DNA of 64,000 bases, taken from contig CAZAFH010000019.1 of assembly GCA_964484265.1 (NCBI GenBank), forward strand, positions 14,526-78,525. The letters are read 5' to 3'. This stretch comes from SIAQ01 sp964484265. Its GTDB lineage: Bacteria > Planctomycetota > Planctomycetia > Gemmatales > Gemmataceae. Below, in pieces: positions 61,352 to 64,000 of this stretch (position 1 is the first letter of the stretch; each line of letters starts with the position of its first letter). A program made the position numbers and the translations under genes. The notes below the pieces were generated by a model that saw only the letters and a list, made by a program, of their open reading frames with translations, was not told the origin of the DNA and did no database searches.

Positions 61352-63334
61352 ATGAGAACTTTGATAACTACATTGATAATGCTCGTCGCGGCGCGTTCGG
61401 CGGCGGACACACTGCATCTTGATGCGCGCGAACTATTCGCCCGGTCCGTGGCGACAAGCCTTCGGCTCTCGAACGACGGCAAGGCCATTCAGCTCGGACG
61501 CGACGAACTCCTCGAGGACGATGGGCCCGCAGCCGGGTACTCCTACAAACCCAACGAGGAAAAACTCTCGGCCACGACCTGGATCAAAAAAGATTTTGTG
61601 ATCGCCGACCCGCGCATGCAGAAGGCGACGCTACTCGTCGGCCCCGGCGGCGCGTTGCAAGCGATGATCAACGGACGACCGGTGACGCTCCATAATCCAA
61701 CGAAGACGGGGCAATACTGGCAAGCCTTTGACATACCCACGGACGTGTGGAAGGCCGGAAGGAACGAAGTGATACTGCATGGCAGCGGCAAAGTCTGGAT
61801 CGCCCGCGCCGATGAATTCGCGGCCGGTTCTCTTGTCAGGCCACGCCATCCCAAGCATAGCGCCAAGAGCACCGATGCAGGCAAATCGTGGCAACGGGAC
61901 TGCCTCGGACCTGCCGGTAGCATCGAGGGCGAATACTACATTCGCCTCCTCCTCGATCGCTACCGCGCTCAAGGCACGCTTACTTCTCCCGTGCTCGACG
62001 CGGCCAACTTTTCGGATCATCCGGTAGGGTCGCCTATCACAGCGCTCGGCAAGGTGCGTATCCGCGCGATCGGCGACGGGACGTTCCTGCTTCGCGTACG
62101 CACCGGCAGCACTTTCGTCCCCGACGTCAGACACTGGACCGGCTGGCACGATCTCGACGAAACCGGCACGCTCGAACGCACCAGCGGACGCTATATTCAG
62201 CTCGCCGTCACTTTGAGATCCGACAATCCGCTGCAAACTCCCTCACTCAAACAGATCACCATCGAAGCAAACCCCGATCGGCCTGTCGACTGGACCAAAC
62301 GGATTCGCGTGATCCAATCGCAGAACCCTGAGATCCAGCGATCCTCCATACCCTTTGCGTATGAGCGTTTCGATCATCCCCGGCTCAAGAAACTTCGCGC
62401 CGATTTCAAGCTCGACGATGTCGTACGCGGCGCAAAGACCGACTTCGAGAAGATCACGCGACTGGCGGCCTGGTCGGCTCGGCAGTTTCAACGCGGCCAT
62501 CTGCGCGACGCTTACCCGCCCTGGGATGCCCTGGAAATCCTCAAACCTCACGCCGACAAGACACCCGTCGGCGGGTTCTGTCAGCAATACAACATCGTGT
62601 TCTTGCAGGCGTGCGAAAGCTTCGGCTTCGTCGGCCGGGCCGTGTCGCTTGGCGCGGGCGATCATGGCGCCAAGATCCGCAGCGGTCATGAGGTCGTCGA
62701 GATCTGGTCGAACGACCACGGGAAGTGGATATACGTCGATGGCCAGCTCGCACGCTACCACATCGACGAAAAATCAGGCGTTCCCCTATCGCTATGGGAG
62801 TTGCGCGAACGCCAGGTGGCGCTGTTTCGCGGCAAGACTCCGCCGGCAGTGAAGGCGATCCAAATTGCGGACACCGAACCGTGGCAGGGGCTGACGGGCT
62901 TTCCGCCCTTTTTCGAAATGCGACTGATCCCGCGCAGCAACTTCCTCGAACAGAAATCGCCCTTGCCCTTGAACCAGGGCATGCGCGGCTGGTTCTGGAC
63001 CGGCCACTACGTCTGGACCGATCCAGACTACCCCGCCAGCAAGCTCTACAGAAACCGGATCACGAATCGCCGCGACTGGGAATGGCCGTTGAACCAGACC
63101 CACTGCAAACTGGAGGCGACTGAAACCGCCGGCGTGCTGCGCGTCCACCTCGACACCGAGACGCCAGGATTCGACACGTTCGTCGGCGACATCGATGGCG
63201 CTGGAAAACGCCCGATCGCAACAAGCTTTCTCTGGCGCCTCCACGCTGGCCGCAATTCCCTGGAAATCCGATCCCGCAACCGCGCCGGCAGCGAAGGCCC
63301 CCCAGCCCGCCTCGTGCTGAACTTTGCGAACTGA
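61352..63334 (+). CDS. secreted protein with transglutaminase-like domain
   Basis: The 660-residue protein has a signal peptide (MRTLITTLIMLVAARSAAD). The first ~300 residues are beta-rich, with galactose-binding-like and discoidin-like pieces (LLVGPGGALQAMINGRPVTL, GRYIQLAVTLRSDNP). A transglutaminase-like fold follows, with GGFCQQYNIVFLQACESFGF (Cys), SGHEVVEIWS (His) and KWIYVDGQ (Asp) as catalytic-triad candidates. The final part is again beta-like. Such secreted proteins may act as peptidases on envelope material. A TACAAT box 6 bp before the ATG hints at a very short leader. Confidence 0.82.
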   Translation: MRTLITTLIMLVAARSAADTLHLDARELFARSVATSLRLSNDGKAIQLGRDELLEDDGPAAGYSYKPNEEKLSATTWIKKDFVIADPRMQKATLLVGPGGALQAMINGRPVTLHNPTKTGQYWQAFDIPTDVWKAGRNEVILHGSGKVWIARADEFAAGSLVRPRHPKHSAKSTDAGKSWQRDCLGPAGSIEGEYYIRLLLDRYRAQGTLTSPVLDAANFSDHPVGSPITALGKVRIRAIGDGTFLLRVRTGSTFVPDVRHWTGWHDLDETGTLERTSGRYIQLAVTLRSDNPLQTPSLKQITIEANPDRPVDWTKRIRVIQSQNPEIQRSSIPFAYERFDHPRLKKLRADFKLDDVVRGAKTDFEKITRLAAWSARQFQRGHLRDAYPPWDALEILKPHADKTPVGGFCQQYNIVFLQACESFGFVGRAVSLGAGDHGAKIRSGHEVVEIWSNDHGKWIYVDGQLARYHIDEKSGVPLSLWELRERQVALFRGKTPPAVKAIQIADTEPWQGLTGFPPFFEMRLIPRSNFLEQKSPLPLNQGMRGWFWTGHYVWTDPDYPASKLYRNRITNRRDWEWPLNQTHCKLEATETAGVLRVHLDTETPGFDTFVGDIDGAGKRPIATSFLWRLHAGRNSLEIRSRNRAGSEGPPARLVLNFAN

Positions 63335-63380
63335 GGCCTACAACCGCGCGTGATGCGGGCCTCACGAAATCGAGCGCGTC

Positions 63381-63592
63381 GTGCCGCTCAGCCCCAGCGA
63401 CCTCGTTCGCAAGAAGGACGCGATTTTCCGCCATCAATCTAGGAAGGATCGCGCGATGTTCCCCGGCGGCAGCGACAAGCGCGAGTTCTGGCAGCGAGCC
63501 GAGGACCGCAACTTCGGCACGGCAAAGACGTACGATTCGCTAGGCCTGCCGGAGTTCTACGCCCTCGAAGGCTTCGTACAGTGGCGGGAGCG
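63381..63592 (+). pseudogene. 3' remnant of a NagB/PIG-L-type gene, overrun by repeat D3
   Basis: The frame encodes AIFRHQSRKDRAMFPGGSDK, then EFWQRAEDRNFGTAKTYDSL and GLPEFYALEGFVQW. This reads like the extreme C-terminus of planctomycete glucosamine-6-phosphate-deaminase-like or PIG-L deacetylase proteins as I remember them. No upstream part exists: the segment begins 46 bp after the previous gene. The frame then runs into repeat D3. I read it as a truncated gene end. The family identity is uncertain. Confidence 0.5.
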
Positions 63593-63687
63593 ACCAGGGC
63601 GCTTGGCCATCTGCTGTTGGCCAAGCGCTTTCGCACTTTTTCGGCCTTTTTTCGCACTTTTAGGGGGTGTTGGCCAACAAGCCGAGG
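63593..63687 (+). repeat. TTGGCCAA-rich dispersed repeat, copy D3
   Basis: GCGCTTGGCC, loop ATCTGCTGTT, GGCCAAGCGC, a T-rich stretch with two CGCACTTTT blocks, then AGGGGGTGTTGGCCAACAAG. Similarity with D2 continues to about 63784. Confidence 0.8.
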
Positions 63688-63754
63688 GGGAGAGGGGGTG
63701 CCTCGTTTAGCGTTCGCGCCAACTCTGCAATCGAAAATTATTCCACGACTGACT

Positions 63755-63784
63755 TTGACAGGGCCAACCCAGGCGCGTTACGAT
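63755..63784 (+). promoter_or_regulatory. promoter-like module attached to repeat D3
   Basis: TTGACA (63755-63760) and TACGAT (63779-63784) with an 18-bp spacer, conserved with the copy next to D2. It points out of the window to the right. Confidence 0.45.
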
Positions 63785-64000
63785 CATGAATAGTACCCGC
63801 AAGTCCGCAGCGAGCCTGCGGGCTTATGCGAAGCACGCGATTACCGTAGGCATCACGCTCCGCGTGATGCATTTCATAGCGTTTAGCCGAGTATTAGGCG
63901 CGTCGAACCGCAAGCCGAGGTCATCGAACAAGCGCGAGGCGAGAGCACGAGTTAGCGGAGGAGACGAGTTCGGCGAAAAACAACGAGCCACGCGCCCGAG
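63785..64000. other. window end, palindrome and unassigned sequence
   Basis: GCATCACGC/GCGTGATGC (63849-63869, 3-bp centre) resembles the core of the palindrome at 35509. GGCGCGT near 63898 and ACGCGCC near 63990 are inverted to each other. No gene is recognised before the window ends. Confidence 0.45.

Noticed and set aside
63381..63710. Complete 109-codon gene
   Set aside because: The last third is repeat D3; only the first ~70 codons look protein-like and they resemble a C-terminus.

Overview
The window looks like chromosome of a planctomycete, most likely Gemmataceae or a close relative. I base this on a product mix typical of that group: two DUF1501 proteins, a TIGR03067 protein, PQQ-like propeller and secreted HEAT-repeat proteins, a DUF6807 protein, and at 34.6-35.4 kb a member of the paralogue family with a CCRRLWH-like start and a HIRGCWAIDLL-like end that I associate with Gemmata relatives. 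The DNA is GC-rich, so long antisense ORFs are common and were discarded. No rRNA, tRNA or CRISPR array was recognised.

Layout. 1-6.6 kb: the 3' part of a giant TPR protein with a C39-peptidase-like domain, trpF, and an Rpn/YhgA-type nuclease closed by an intrinsic terminator. 6.7-24.5 kb: a complete 14-gene complex I operon in the order nuoA-B-C-D-E-F-G-H-I-J-K-L-M-N. It is interrupted by a GxxExxY nuclease cassette between nuoD and nuoE, by two unrelated membrane or lipoprotein genes between nuoF and nuoG, and by several palindromic repeats. 24.5-45.3 kb: mostly single genes, including a PQQ propeller, a methyltransferase, DUF2891, a tandem Tudor-like protein, an MFS transporter, HEAT repeats, an inverse-autotransporter-like barrel, two DUF1501 proteins, an amidohydrolase, ApbE divergent from a radical SAM protein, prmC and a PhyH dioxygenase. 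45.3-48.7 kb: a repeat-rich accessory stretch with few genes. 48.7-51.7 kb: a TylF-like methyltransferase, a second methyltransferase and a glycosyltransferase, probably one glycan-modification operon. 51.9-64 kb: clpX, a long HEAT/PPC protein, surE, a creatininase-family enzyme, scpB, and a secreted-enzyme group (M14 peptidase, DUF6807, transglutaminase-like), ending in a gene remnant overrun by a dispersed repeat.

The most unusual content is between the genes. At least four repeat families are present. (1) Elements bounded by inverted arrays of a 9-bp unit, one of which encloses the GxxExxY PD-(D/E)XK nuclease gene. (2) REP/BIME-like double hairpins with a conserved TGAGCGCAGCGA loop and covarying stems. 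(3) Palindromes of the TTAGCGCTC/CTTGGCGCTC type with a GCATGGCGCC-like loop. (4) A roughly 100-bp TTGGCCAA-rich repeat in three copies, in one of which the hairpin loop is inverted relative to its flanks. All function calls come from reading motifs by eye; no database search was run.
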